Assembly (NCBI GenBank): GCA_002784145.1
Contig: PFKE01000028.1
Span: 1 to 45,183, forward strand
Reading direction: 5' to 3'
Origin: Flavobacteriaceae bacterium CG_4_10_14_3_um_filter_33_47
GTDB lineage: Bacteria > Bacteroidota > Bacteroidia > Flavobacteriales > Flavobacteriaceae
Length of the DNA: 45,183 bases
Numbering within the stretch: the stretch's first letter is position 1; each line of letters starts with the position of its first letter. Of this stretch, positions 1 to 8,698 are shown one piece after another. The position numbers and the translations under genes were made by a program. The notes beneath the pieces were generated by a model. The model had not been told where the DNA came from. It searched no databases and saw nothing but the letters and a program-made list of their open reading frames with translations.

Positions 1-2348
1 CGGAATTGTATAAACACGTAAAACTGTTTGGTTTTATTGCAGGATATCAAAAAAGAACCTTCAAAGAGGAAGACCCTGTAAACATCAGAGCGGCTGAATT
101 GATGGGCAAATTGCACGATCAATTGGAAACCTTTGGCTATCAAGGGCATCCATTGGAGGTGTATTTGGTGCGATTGCTATTTATCTTGTTTGCCGATGAC
201 ACCAGTATTTTTGAAAAGGACACCTTCAAAGAGTTTTTAGACCAAAAAACGAAAGAAGATGGCAGTGATTTGGGAGCGTTGATGGCGCAATTTTTTCAGG
301 TGTTGAACACGCCCAAAGAAAAACGATTTACCAATCTTGACGAGCATTTGAGCCAGTTTCCGTATGTAAACGGAAAACTGTTTGAAGAGGTGTTGCCCAT
401 TGCTTCTTTTAATTCGAACATGCGCACGGTGTTGTTGGAAGCTGCTGGCTTGGATTGGGGAAAAATATCGCCTGCTATTTTTGGGTCGTTGTTTCAAAGT
501 GTGATGAATCCTGAAGAGCGTAGAAATTTGGGAGCTCATTATACGTCTGAAAAGAATATTTTCAAACTTATCAAACCACTTTTTTTGGATGAATTGCGTG
601 CAGAATTTGAGAAAGTAAAATCGAGCAGCAAACAACTGAAAGAGTTTCATTACAAATTATCTACCCTTCGCTTTTTGGATCCTGCTTGCGGAAGTGGCAA
701 TTTTTTAATCATCACCTATCGTGAATTGCGCTTGTTGGAGATAGATATTTTGAGAGAGTTGTTTAAAAAAGGCGAACGAGTTTTGGATGTTTCCAGCATT
801 TTGTGGTTGGATGTGGACCAATTTTACGGCATTGAATACGATGAGTTTGCCGCAAAAATAGCGGAAGTTGCCATGTGGTTGATTGACCACCAAATGAACA
901 TGCGCGTGAGCGAAGAGTTTGGGCAATATGTGGCAAGATTGCCGTTGAAAAAGGCTGCAAAAATTGTTCATGGCAATTCGTTGCGCATTGATTGGGAAAC
1001 TGTGGTGCCCAAAACGGCCCTGAGTTATATTGTTGGGAATCCGCCTTTTTATGGGAAATCTCTGCAAACCAAAGAGCAGAAAGAAGATATGAAATTGGTT
1101 TTTGGAAGAGTACAAGGAGCAGGAGTTTTGGATTATGTAGCTGCTTGGTATTATAAAGCGGCTCAATATCTTGTAAGTACAAACATTAAAACAGGTTTTG
1201 TTTCAACAAACTCCATTACGCAAGGTGAGCAAACAGGTATTTTATGGAATGAATTGCTGAACAATTATAAAATTAAAATTCATTTTGCACATACTACATT
1301 TAATTGGACAAATGAAGCAAAAGGCAAAGCAGCTGTGCATTGTGTGATTGTAGGTTTTGCCAATTATGATACCAAAGAAAAATATCTTTTTGAATATGAT
1401 GACATCAAAGGTGAGCCACAAGTAAGAAAAGTAAAAAACGTCAATCCTTATTTAGTGGAAGCAAATGATTTGGTCATTTTGAAAAGAAGAAAACCAATTT
1501 GTAACGTTTCAAATATTTCCTTTGGAAGCATGCCAAATGATGGAGGAAACTTTTTATTCACTGATGAAGAAAAGGAGGAATTCTTAAGAATTGAACCAAA
1601 TGCAGAAGAATTTATAAAACCTTTAATAAGTGGACACGAGTTTTTAAACGGTAAAAACCGTTGGTGTTTGTGGCTATTAAATATAAAGCCAGCCGAATTA
1701 AGAGCATTAAAAGAAGTGCAAAAAAGAGTTGAAAAAGTAAAAGAATTACGATTGAATAGTACTAGAGAAGCTACTCAAAAATTAGCTGCTTTTCCGACTT
1801 TATTTGGTGAGATAAGACAACCAAAACAAACTTATGTCCTAGTACCTCTGACATCTTCTGAAAACAGGAAGTATATACCAATGGGGTTTTTCAACAGCAA
1901 TAATATTTTAAATAATACTTGTTCGGCAATTGATAAATGTACACTTTATGAGTTTGGAATTCTTCAATCAGAAATGCATATGACTTGGGTAAAATATACT
2001 TGTGGTCGATTGAAAAGTGATTTTAGATATTCAAATGAGATGGTTTACAACAACTTTCCATGGCCCAATGAGGTGAGTGAAAAAAACAAACAAACAGTTG
2101 AGGCAAAAGCACAACAAGTGTTGGATGTTCGTGCGAATTTTCCAGAAAGTAGTTTGGCAGATTTGTATCATCCGTTAACCATGCCACCAAGTTTGGTGAA
2201 AGCGCATCAAGAGTTAGACAAAGCGGTTGATTTGTGTTATCGTCCGCAAGCATTTACCAACGAAAATGCCCGCATTGAGTTTTTATTTGAGTTGTACAAC
2301 CAATATACTGCGCCTTTGTTGCGTGTTGAGAATGGGAAGAAAAAGTGA
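1..2348 (+). CDS. MmeI-like (type IIL/IIG) DNA methyltransferase/restriction protein, 5' partial
   Basis: This is a class I SAM-dependent N6-adenine DNA methyltransferase of the MmeI-like group, which combines modification and restriction in one chain. The SAM-binding motif DPACGSGNF lies about 225 codons into the visible frame and the catalytic motif NPPF about 120 residues later, the order expected for gamma-class adenine methylases. The C-terminal part, which ends in a YNNFPWP-type segment and a helical tail, fits a target-recognition region. The frame is open to the left edge and the first in-frame start is only a TTG at base 6, so the gene almost certainly begins outside the window. Full MmeI relatives are about 900 residues with an N-terminal D-EXK nuclease; about 780 are visible here and no nuclease motif is seen, so that domain is either upstream or absent. 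The sequence recognised cannot be read from this. Confidence 0.85.
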   Translation, partial: ELYKHVKLFGFIAGYQKRTFKEEDPVNIRAAELMGKLHDQLETFGYQGHPLEVYLVRLLFILFADDTSIFEKDTFKEFLDQKTKEDGSDLGALMAQFFQVLNTPKEKRFTNLDEHLSQFPYVNGKLFEEVLPIASFNSNMRTVLLEAAGLDWGKISPAIFGSLFQSVMNPEERRNLGAHYTSEKNIFKLIKPLFLDELRAEFEKVKSSSKQLKEFHYKLSTLRFLDPACGSGNFLIITYRELRLLEIDILRELFKKGERVLDVSSILWLDVDQFYGIEYDEFAAKIAEVAMWLIDHQMNMRVSEEFGQYVARLPLKKAAKIVHGNSLRIDWETVVPKTALSYIVGNPPFYGKSLQTKEQKEDMKLVFGRVQGAGVLDYVAAWYYKAAQYLVSTNIKTGFVSTNSITQGEQTGILWNELLNNYKIKIHFAHTTFNWTNEAKGKAAVHCVIVGFANYDTKEKYLFEYDDIKGEPQVRKVKNVNPYLVEANDLVILKRRKPICNVSNISFGSMPNDGGNFLFTDEEKEEFLRIEPNAEEFIKPLISGHEFLNGKNRWCLWLLNIKPAELRALKEVQKRVEKVKELRLNSTREATQKLAAFPTLFGEIRQPKQTYVLVPLTSSENRKYIPMGFFNSNNILNNTCSAIDKCTLYEFGILQSEMHMTWVKYTCGRLKSDFRYSNEMVYNNFPWPNEVSEKNKQTVEAKAQQVLDVRANFPESSLADLYHPLTMPPSLVKAHQELDKAVDLCYRPQAFTNENARIEFLFELYNQYTAPLLRVENGKKK

Positions 2349-2372
2349 TTGTTTTACATAAAAAAGATTGGT

Positions 2373-2861
2373 ATGTTTACAATAGATGAAACCACTTTTA
2401 CTAAAATTAAAGAATTAAAAAAGCTTGTTGATGTAGTTATAAACATTGAATGTTCGGCAACTGCATTTAAAGAAACTTCCGAAAAAATAAAATATTTAAT
2501 AGATAATATCAACAACCCAAAAATTTATAAGTCATGGTGTGTATGTTTAGATATTTTTGATTATGATTTGAAAAGTAGCAGAGAAAAACAAGGTGTTTAT
2601 TGGAGAAAATGGGCTGTTTTTTTTTAAAATAACCTTTTAGAAATTGAAGCAGCATCTTTCCATACCGAAGACCCAACGGGGTATTATGAAAAAGACTATT
2701 ACTATTGTGCCTCTATTTATTTTAAAGCAGGTTTAAAAAAACCTGAAATTTATATGAATGTTGATGTGGGTGACTTTATTAATGATGCCATGAATTATAA
2801 AAACTACATGACTGCAAATTTAAATAATGTTGAAATTGATATAGATATTTGGGACATTTAA
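2373..2861 (+). pseudogene. Small uncharacterised gene interrupted by an in-frame stop
   Basis: An ATG at 2373 opens a frame that begins MFTIDETTFTKIKELK and stops at TAA 2625-2627, directly after a run of nine T. The same frame then stays open for 77 more codons and ends at TAA 2859-2861. The downstream part reads like normal protein (NNLLEIEAASFHTEDPTGYY), so the original product was probably about 160 residues. A single GAA-to-TAA change, or indels in the T tract, would explain the break. A TTG at 2349 gives an alternative start directly after the methyltransferase stop. I do not recognise the family. Its position immediately behind the restriction-modification gene suggests an accessory or passenger gene of that system, but this is only a positional inference. 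Confidence 0.6.
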
Positions 2862-2906
2862 AAGGCTTAAAAAATATCGGATGGTTTGTAATCAAGCTTA
2901 AATTAT

Positions 2907-2987
2907 GGTCACCTCGTGCGCAGTCGAGAGGTTATTATTCTTAACAAATTATCAATGAGTTCTTCACTGTGTTCGCAATGACAAAGA
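2907..2987. repeat. Intergenic dispersed repeat-like element
   Basis: This non-coding stretch contains an imperfect inverted repeat (ACCTCG at 2911-2916 against CGAGAGGT at 2925-2932) and then a segment ending in GTTCGCAATGACAAAG. The wording strongly resembles short palindromic sequences scattered between genes in flavobacterial genomes. A related, more degraded copy lies at 17728-17824. It separates the broken gene on the plus strand from the minus-strand DCC gene and could help terminate transcripts from both sides. Confidence 0.4.
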
Positions 2988-2993
2988 TAAAAA

Positions 2994-3410
2994 TTACTCT
3001 AAAAACTTACTTTTTAATGCTGCTGTTGGAATCATACACGATTCCTTTTTTCCATACCATTTATAGCGGTTTTTGGCAATATAATCATAACCCCAATTTC
3101 TTATAAATGTGGGAATAATAAAAAATATGCTTAATAAACGGTTTGGAAAGCCTAAATGGTAAGCTATTTTTAAAGCTGCGATAGATTTGTAATCAAGGCC
3201 TTTTTCGGGTGTGAATAGCAGAATGGAGTCTGTTTTATTAGTTTCAATGAGGTGTCTATGAATTATTTGCTGTCCTATTTCACTTTGAAGCGCAGTAAAC
3301 AGAAACAAATTTTTCTTATCATGTTTTATGACATATTGAACAGAGGCGTTACAAAGGTTGCAAACGCCATCAAATAAAATTAGTTTTTTATGTTTTGGAA
3401 TATTTATCAT
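2994..3410 (-). CDS. DCC-family thiol-disulfide oxidoreductase-like protein (YuxK/DUF393)
   Basis: This 138-residue protein belongs to the DCC family, named for the DxxCxxC motif seen here as DGVCNLC at residues 14-20. The two cysteines (C17, C20) are spaced like a thioredoxin-type redox pair. Members are predicted thiol-disulfide oxidoreductases, but their substrates are mostly unknown. The length is normal for the family and the ATG start is clear, lying two residues before a short basic stretch. There is no signal peptide, so a cytoplasmic location is likely. It lies 46 bp downstream of mutS2 on the same strand and may be read through from it, although a small palindrome (around TGAGCACTGCTCA, 3432-3444) lies between them. 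Confidence 0.8.
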   Translation of the reverse strand: MINIPKHKKLILFDGVCNLCNASVQYVIKHDKKNLFLFTALQSEIGQQIIHRHLIETNKTDSILLFTPEKGLDYKSIAALKIAYHLGFPNRLLSIFFIIPTFIRNWGYDYIAKNRYKWYGKKESCMIPTAALKSKFLE

Positions 3411-3456
3411 GTTTTGTTACTAAAAATACCACTGAGCACTGCTCACTAAATATGCC

Positions 3457-5625
3457 TCACTTTTTTACAGTTTTAACCAATTCTAATTGTTCTAAGCTAA
3501 CATTGGTGGTAAACATACCATAATTTACTGTGGCTTTATTTTTTTCAATTTTATCAATACTGCCAATAGCACGACCATCGTTCATACGAACCCGATCGCC
3601 AATTTTTAAAATGGGTTTGGGTTTTGGGACTTCTATTTTGTTCTTTTTGGCTTCTTGTTTCTTTTCTCTAATAACGGTCACTACTTTTTCAACTTCTTGT
3701 TTAACTTGTTCTTCTTTAGCTTTTATAACGTGCTTTTCTTTGACGGAAACTTTTTTTCGCTTGGAGTTTTCAATTTGAACGATTTTGAAAAACTCTGCCA
3801 TCAATTCGCGTTTTTGCTTATTTTCAAAATATTTTTCGGCTAGGTCATTAATTTTATGTCCTAAATAAATTAAACGTTGGTTACTGTCATACAATTCTTG
3901 ATAGCTTTCCAGTTTTTTTTGAATTTTGGCATTGGTTTCTTCTAATTTATCGGCTTCCTTAATTTTTTTCTTTTCATTGATACGTAAAGATTCGCCTGTT
4001 TTTTCAAGTTTAGAGCGTTCTTTTTGAAGTTTGGCAATGGTGGCATCAAACCGTACTTTACTACGTTCAATCTTCTTTTTGGCTCGGTTAATTAAACTAA
4101 AAGGAATGCCGTTTTTCTGAGCCACTTCAAACGTAAAAGAGCTTCCGGCTTGTCCAACCACCAATTTATATAAAGGCTCTAAAGATTTTTCATCAAAAAG
4201 CATGTTGGCATTGACCATATAAGGCAATTCATTTGCTAAAATCTTTAGGTTGGAGTAGTGGGTTGTGATAATACCATATGCTTCCCGATGATAAAATTCT
4301 TCTAAAAACGTTTCAGCCAAGGCACCACCAAGTTCTGGGTCACTTCCGGTTCCAAATTCATCAATTAAAAACAAGGTGTTTTTATTACACTTTTTTAAAA
4401 AGTAATTCATTTGTTTTAAGCGATAACTATAGGTGCTTAAATGATTTTCAATAGACTGATTATCGCCTATATCGCTTAAAATTCTATCAAAAATAAAAAC
4501 TTTACTACGTTCATGAACCGGAATTAATAAACCACTTTGTAACATAACCTGAAGCAAGCCAATGGTTTTAAGGGTAATGCTTTTTCCGCCGGCATTAGGT
4601 CCAGAAATAACAATAACACGCTTTTCTTGATTAAAATCTATGGATTGAGGAAAGGTGGTTTTTTTATTTTTTAAATGGTTTAAATACAAAAGAGGATGAT
4701 AAGCATCTTTGAGCAATAGGCTTCTGTCTTCAGAAATTTCGGGAAGCACAGCATTCATGGAGTTGGCATATTTTGCTTTGGCAGCAATGACATCCAAATC
4801 TATTAATAACGTTTGTGAATCTTCTAATAAGGTTTTAAACGGACGAATAACGTTGGTAAGGTCTTTTAAAATACGAATAACTTCTTCTTTTTCTTCGTAC
4901 TCTAAATTATTAAGTTCTCGTGTAAATTGCAAGGTAGTTTCTGGTTCTATATATACAATACTGCCCGTTTTACTTCCGCCCATAATAGCACCTTTAACCT
5001 TACGTCTGTGCATGGCTTTTACGGCTAAAACGCGTTTGTTGTCAACCACAGATTCCCTGATATCATCTAAATACTCCAATTGATGATAGGCGTTTAAAGC
5101 CGTTGCAAAACTCTGATTTATTTTACCTTTTACCTTGTTGATCCTTTGTCTTAACTCTAACAACAATCTGGAGGCATTGTCTTTGATGTCTCCAAAACGG
5201 TCCACAATAGCATCTACTTTTTCAATAATGGTTTTATTAATTTCTATATGAGATGCAAAGTCATTTAATTTAGGGTAATAGTCTTTAAATTTTTCTAGAA
5301 AAGAAACGATGTCATTCGTTGTTAAGGAAATAGAGATAATTTTTTTTAAACTGTGAACTTCAAGATAGGTATTTTCAATTCTTAAGAGAAGAAGTTCTTT
5401 GTTTATGGCATCAAACCCATGATTGGGTATCCGGTTATTATTATGAAACGAAGATAGATACTCATTCGTTAACTGTAAAGCGCCCAAAATATCTTCTTTA
5501 GTTTTAAAAGGAGACATATTAAGTGCTTTTTCGTTTCCTAACGGCGTTATGCAATGTTCGCTAACCTGTTTTAAAACGGTTGGAAATTCTAAATCTTGTA
5601 GGGTTTTTTCGTGAATGTTTATCAT
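3457..5625 (-). CDS. mutS2: MutS2-type DNA mismatch-repair/recombination ATPase, without Smr domain
   Basis: MutS2 proteins bind branched DNA or collided ribosomes, depending on species, and act in recombination control or ribosome rescue rather than classical mismatch repair. The 722-residue product has the MutS core and clamp, the Walker A motif GPNAGGKS at residues 342-349, an ABC-type signature region around residue 400, and the Walker B segment LIDEFGTGSDPE near residue 425. A long charged coiled coil (about 520-660) follows. The end is a small KOW-like beta domain (KIGDRVRMNDGRAIG). The C-terminal Smr nuclease domain of Bacillus-type MutS2 is not there: no LDLRG or HGxGxG motif is seen and the chain is about 60 residues shorter. 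The start is an ATG preceded by a good promoter inside the end of the upstream gene. Confidence 0.9.
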   Translation of the reverse strand: MINIHEKTLQDLEFPTVLKQVSEHCITPLGNEKALNMSPFKTKEDILGALQLTNEYLSSFHNNNRIPNHGFDAINKELLLLRIENTYLEVHSLKKIISISLTTNDIVSFLEKFKDYYPKLNDFASHIEINKTIIEKVDAIVDRFGDIKDNASRLLLELRQRINKVKGKINQSFATALNAYHQLEYLDDIRESVVDNKRVLAVKAMHRRKVKGAIMGGSKTGSIVYIEPETTLQFTRELNNLEYEEKEEVIRILKDLTNVIRPFKTLLEDSQTLLIDLDVIAAKAKYANSMNAVLPEISEDRSLLLKDAYHPLLYLNHLKNKKTTFPQSIDFNQEKRVIVISGPNAGGKSITLKTIGLLQVMLQSGLLIPVHERSKVFIFDRILSDIGDNQSIENHLSTYSYRLKQMNYFLKKCNKNTLFLIDEFGTGSDPELGGALAETFLEEFYHREAYGIITTHYSNLKILANELPYMVNANMLFDEKSLEPLYKLVVGQAGSSFTFEVAQKNGIPFSLINRAKKKIERSKVRFDATIAKLQKERSKLEKTGESLRINEKKKIKEADKLEETNAKIQKKLESYQELYDSNQRLIYLGHKINDLAEKYFENKQKRELMAEFFKIVQIENSKRKKVSVKEKHVIKAKEEQVKQEVEKVVTVIREKKQEAKKNKIEVPKPKPILKIGDRVRMNDGRAIGSIDKIEKNKATVNYGMFTTNVSLEQLELVKTVKK

Positions 5626-5656
5626 TCTTTATATTGAAATCTTTGGCTTAAAACAA

Positions 5657-5686
5657 CAAAGTTACACATTAAGTATAAAATCTCAA
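5657..5686 (-). promoter_or_regulatory. Bacteroidetes-type promoter of mutS2
   Basis: On the minus strand, TTG (5686-5684) is followed after exactly 19 nt by TAACTTTG (5664-5657), a full match to the Bacteroidetes -33/-7 consensus (TTG, about 19 nt, TAnnTTTG). The -33 element overlaps the last codons and stop of the upstream gene. The predicted start of transcription is about 25 nt upstream of the mutS2 ATG, so mutS2 can be expressed independently of the E1 operon. Confidence 0.7.
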
Positions 5687-6159
5687 TCATTTAAGGCTTC
5701 AAGCATGGAATGATAATCATATTGCAAATCTTCGTGCAGTGTAGAAACAATTTTTTTAATTAAAACAATTTGCCTTTCGTAAATATTGGTGAGGGTTACA
5801 TTATGTTTTATGGAAGGCTTGAAATCTTTTAATGTTTGACAGAAATAGATCAATAATTCAACTTCGGTTTCTTTTTTTTGAGAATATCGAGCAAATTTTT
5901 TAACAGTTCTCAATATTTTTCTGACACTTTTTTTTATGTAGAAATAGCTATTGGTGTTAATCAATTCAAATTGTTCATCCATGTCTTTTTGAACAGATTC
6001 AATATATCCAGTTTCATCATGAGACTCAAACAATAAATAGGTTAGGAGTTCTTTGTTTTCCTTTTTGAATTTTGATAAGCGTAAGCATAACTCGGTCAAT
6101 TCTTCAGTAGAAAGATGTTGTAATTCTTTTTTAATGTTAACTACTGAAACGGCTTTCAC
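5683..6159 (-). CDS. Conserved hypothetical protein, helical, downstream of the E1 gene
   Basis: This is a 158-residue, mainly alpha-helical protein rich in Lys, Glu and Leu, with no signal peptide, membrane segment or motif that I recognise. It starts at a GTG seven nucleotides after the stop of the E1 dehydrogenase gene; there is no in-frame ATG between that stop and the GTG, and the next internal Met is far inside. The very close spacing makes co-transcription with the E1 gene nearly certain. The end overlaps the -33 element of the mutS2 promoter. No function can be assigned. Its conservation next to E1 in related genomes would be the best clue. Confidence 0.75.
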   Translation of the reverse strand: MKAVSVVNIKKELQHLSTEELTELCLRLSKFKKENKELLTYLLFESHDETGYIESVQKDMDEQFELINTNSYFYIKKSVRKILRTVKKFARYSQKKETEVELLIYFCQTLKDFKPSIKHNVTLTNIYERQIVLIKKIVSTLHEDLQYDYHSMLEALND

Positions 6160-6166
6160 AATATGT

Positions 6167-8578
6167 TTATCTCAATTTAGGAAAATCAACAGGATTTAGT
6201 TCGTGCATAACATTATAAACGGCTTCAAAAACATCTTCAACAGACGGTTTAGAGAAGTAGTCACCATCAGTTCCATACGCTGGTCTATGGGCTTTGGCTG
6301 TTAAGGTTTTTGGTTGGCTATCTAAATATTGATAGCCATTTTGGGTATTTAATATTTCGTTTAATATGTATGCAGAAGCGCCACCGGGCACATCTTCATC
6401 AATAACCATAACGCGATTTGTTTTAGCAAGACTTTTTGCAATATCGTGATTTAAATCAAAGGGTAATAAGGATTGTACATCAATGACTTCGGCATCAATA
6501 TCCAATGATTGAAGTTCTTTTGCGGCAAGTTCCACAATTCTAAGCGTTGATCCGTAAGAAACCAAGGTGATGTCTTTTCCTTGTTTTACTGTTTCAACAA
6601 CGCCAATAGGTGTTTTAAATTCTCCAATATTCAATGGCATTTTTTCTTTTAACCTGTAACCATTTAAGCATTCTACCACTAAAGCTGGCTCATCGCCTTG
6701 TAAAAGTGTATTGTAAAATCCAGCTGCTTTGGTCATGTTTCTTGGCACTAATACATGGATGCCACGAACTAAGTTTATAATGCCACCTAATTGAGAACCT
6801 GAATGCCAAATGCCTTCCAATCGATGTCCACGAGTTCTTATGATTAAAGGCGCTTTTTGTCGGCCTTTTGTTCTGTAATGTAAGGTTGCTAAATCATCAC
6901 TTATAATTTGTATGGCATACATTATGTAATCTAAATATTGAATTTCTGCAATGGGTCTTAAGCCTCTCATAGCCATGCCAATACCTTGACCTACAATGGT
7001 AGCTTCGCGTATGCCTGTATCTGAAACCCTTAAATATCCATACTTTTCTTGTAAGCCTTCCAAACCTTGGTTTACATCGCCTATATAACCTGTGTCTTCA
7101 CCAAAAATAAGAGTTTCTGGATAGTTTTTAAAGATATAATCAAAATTGTCCCTGATAATGATTCTGCCATCAACAAGTGGAGATTCATTATTATAATAGG
7201 GTTTTACTTCTTTTATTTTAATGGCAGATTTATCGGATTCTGAATATAAATGAGAACTGAATTTTGGTTGTGACTCTTTAAAATTAGTGTTGATCCAGTT
7301 GACTAAATTTTGTTTTTCAATAGAAGATTCAGATATGATATGATGCAAAACTTTTCTAGCTGTTGAAAGGACATCTTTTCTTGAAGGCTCATCTAAAGCT
7401 AATAAATATTGTTTAGATTTTAAGATAAATTCTGAATGATGGCTCTTTTCAGCTAAACGAGATAAAATTAGAGTAAGATCTTGTCTTTCTTTTAATATGG
7501 GTGCTAAAAACGTATGCCAAGCTCTATTTTTTCCATCTCTTGCATCTCGTTTAATGGTACGTTCCATATCTGTTAAATCTTCGTTGGTTGCAATGCCAGA
7601 TTCAATCATCCATGAACGCATTTTTACATTACAATCCAGTTCTGTCTCCCAATTTAAACGATTCTTATCTTTATAACGCTCATGAGAGCCGGATGTTGAA
7701 TGACCTTGAGGCTGTGTTAATTCGTTGACATGAATCAAAACAGGAATATGCTCTTTGCGCGCTATGGCAGATGCTTCCTGGTAGGTTTCAATGAGATTGG
7801 CATAATCCCAACCTTTTACCCGAAGTATTTCATAGCCTTTTTCTTTTTTATTTCGTTGAAAACCTTTAAGGATTTCTGAGATGTTTTCTTTAGTGGTTTG
7901 ATGTTTTGCGTGTACTGAAATTCCATACTCATCATCCCAAATGCTTATAATCATGGGAACTTGCAAAACCCCAGCAGCGTTGATGGTTTCAAAAAACAGC
8001 CCTTCACTTGTGCTGGCATTACCAATGGTTCCCCAAGCTACTTCATTACCATTTATTGAAAACTTGGAATGGTTTATGTTTTCAATATTTCTATATATTT
8101 TTGAAGCTTGAGCCAAACCTAGTAAACGAGGCATTTGTCCTGCAGTTGGCGAAATGTCTGCACTGGAATTGTATTGTTTGGTTAAGTCTTTCCAATGACC
8201 ATTTTCGTCTAAACTATGTGTTGTAAAATGGCCTCCCATTTGACGGCCGGCAGACATAGGTTCTAAGCTTAAATCTGTGTTAGCATATAAACCTGCAAAA
8301 AATTGTTCAACCGTTAATTCGCCTAAGGCCATCATGAAGGTTTGATCGCGATAATAGCCTGAACGAAAGTCGCCTTTTAAAAAGGCTTTTGCCATGGCTA
8401 ATTGTGGCACCTCTTTTCCATCACCAAAAATTCCAAATTTTGCTTTTCCTGTTAAAACTTCCCTGCGGCCTAATAAACTACATTCACGACTGGTGACAGC
8501 AATTTTATAATCGTTTAAAACTTCATTTTTGAAGTCATCAAAAGACATGTTATTTTTTAGGTCTGGTATTGGTTGCAT
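6167..8578 (-). CDS. Fused alpha-beta 2-oxoacid dehydrogenase E1 (probably branched-chain)
   Basis: This is a thiamine-diphosphate E1 component that decarboxylates 2-oxoacids and passes the acyl group to the lipoyl E2. Alpha and beta subunits, usually separate genes, are joined here: the alpha-like half spans about residues 20-430 and the beta-like half about 455-803 (FGEDTGYIGDV, then RPIAEIQYLDYIMYA). The TPP-motif region at 186-216 reads GNASTSEG...WDD instead of the textbook GDG...NN. The branched-chain assignment follows similarity to flavobacterial homologues, so pyruvate or a broad substrate range remains possible. The frame opens at a TTG at 8605, but that lies within the -7 promoter box, so ATG 8578 (803 residues) is preferred; ATG 8548 is also possible. 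No E2 or E3 gene is nearby. Confidence 0.85.
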   Translation of the reverse strand: MQPIPDLKNNMSFDDFKNEVLNDYKIAVTSRECSLLGRREVLTGKAKFGIFGDGKEVPQLAMAKAFLKGDFRSGYYRDQTFMMALGELTVEQFFAGLYANTDLSLEPMSAGRQMGGHFTTHSLDENGHWKDLTKQYNSSADISPTAGQMPRLLGLAQASKIYRNIENINHSKFSINGNEVAWGTIGNASTSEGLFFETINAAGVLQVPMIISIWDDEYGISVHAKHQTTKENISEILKGFQRNKKEKGYEILRVKGWDYANLIETYQEASAIARKEHIPVLIHVNELTQPQGHSTSGSHERYKDKNRLNWETELDCNVKMRSWMIESGIATNEDLTDMERTIKRDARDGKNRAWHTFLAPILKERQDLTLILSRLAEKSHHSEFILKSKQYLLALDEPSRKDVLSTARKVLHHIISESSIEKQNLVNWINTNFKESQPKFSSHLYSESDKSAIKIKEVKPYYNNESPLVDGRIIIRDNFDYIFKNYPETLIFGEDTGYIGDVNQGLEGLQEKYGYLRVSDTGIREATIVGQGIGMAMRGLRPIAEIQYLDYIMYAIQIISDDLATLHYRTKGRQKAPLIIRTRGHRLEGIWHSGSQLGGIINLVRGIHVLVPRNMTKAAGFYNTLLQGDEPALVVECLNGYRLKEKMPLNIGEFKTPIGVVETVKQGKDITLVSYGSTLRIVELAAKELQSLDIDAEVIDVQSLLPFDLNHDIAKSLAKTNRVMVIDEDVPGGASAYILNEILNTQNGYQYLDSQPKTLTAKAHRPAYGTDGDYFSKPSVEDVFEAVYNVMHELNPVDFPKLR

Positions 8579-8602
8579 GAAATTTAGCGGTCTCTTTTTG
8601 GG

Positions 8603-8633
8603 CAAATTTAGTTAAAGTTTGTGGTTTCTACAA
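8603..8633 (-). promoter_or_regulatory. Bacteroidetes-type promoter of the E1 gene
   Basis: On the minus strand, TTG (8633-8631) and TAAATTTG (8610-8603) are separated by 20 nt, matching the Bacteroidetes consensus. Transcription would begin near 8597, about 20 nt before ATG 8578. This excludes the upstream TTG as the translation start. Confidence 0.65.
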
Positions 8634-8698
8634 TATTATTATTCCAATATGTTTGAAGAATTCTTAATGATACAAATTCAAAAATAATTTTTATTATT

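Noticed and set aside
8008-8226. Plus-strand open frame opposite the E1 gene
   Set aside because: It is antisense to a clear enzyme with strong motifs, lacks recognisable domains and an initiation context; it is a shadow of the real gene. The same applies to the other short antisense frames in the window.
6167-8605. E1 start at TTG 8605
   Set aside because: The TTG lies inside the TAAATTTG -7 box (8603-8610), so it would not be transcribed; ATG 8578 follows at a suitable distance.
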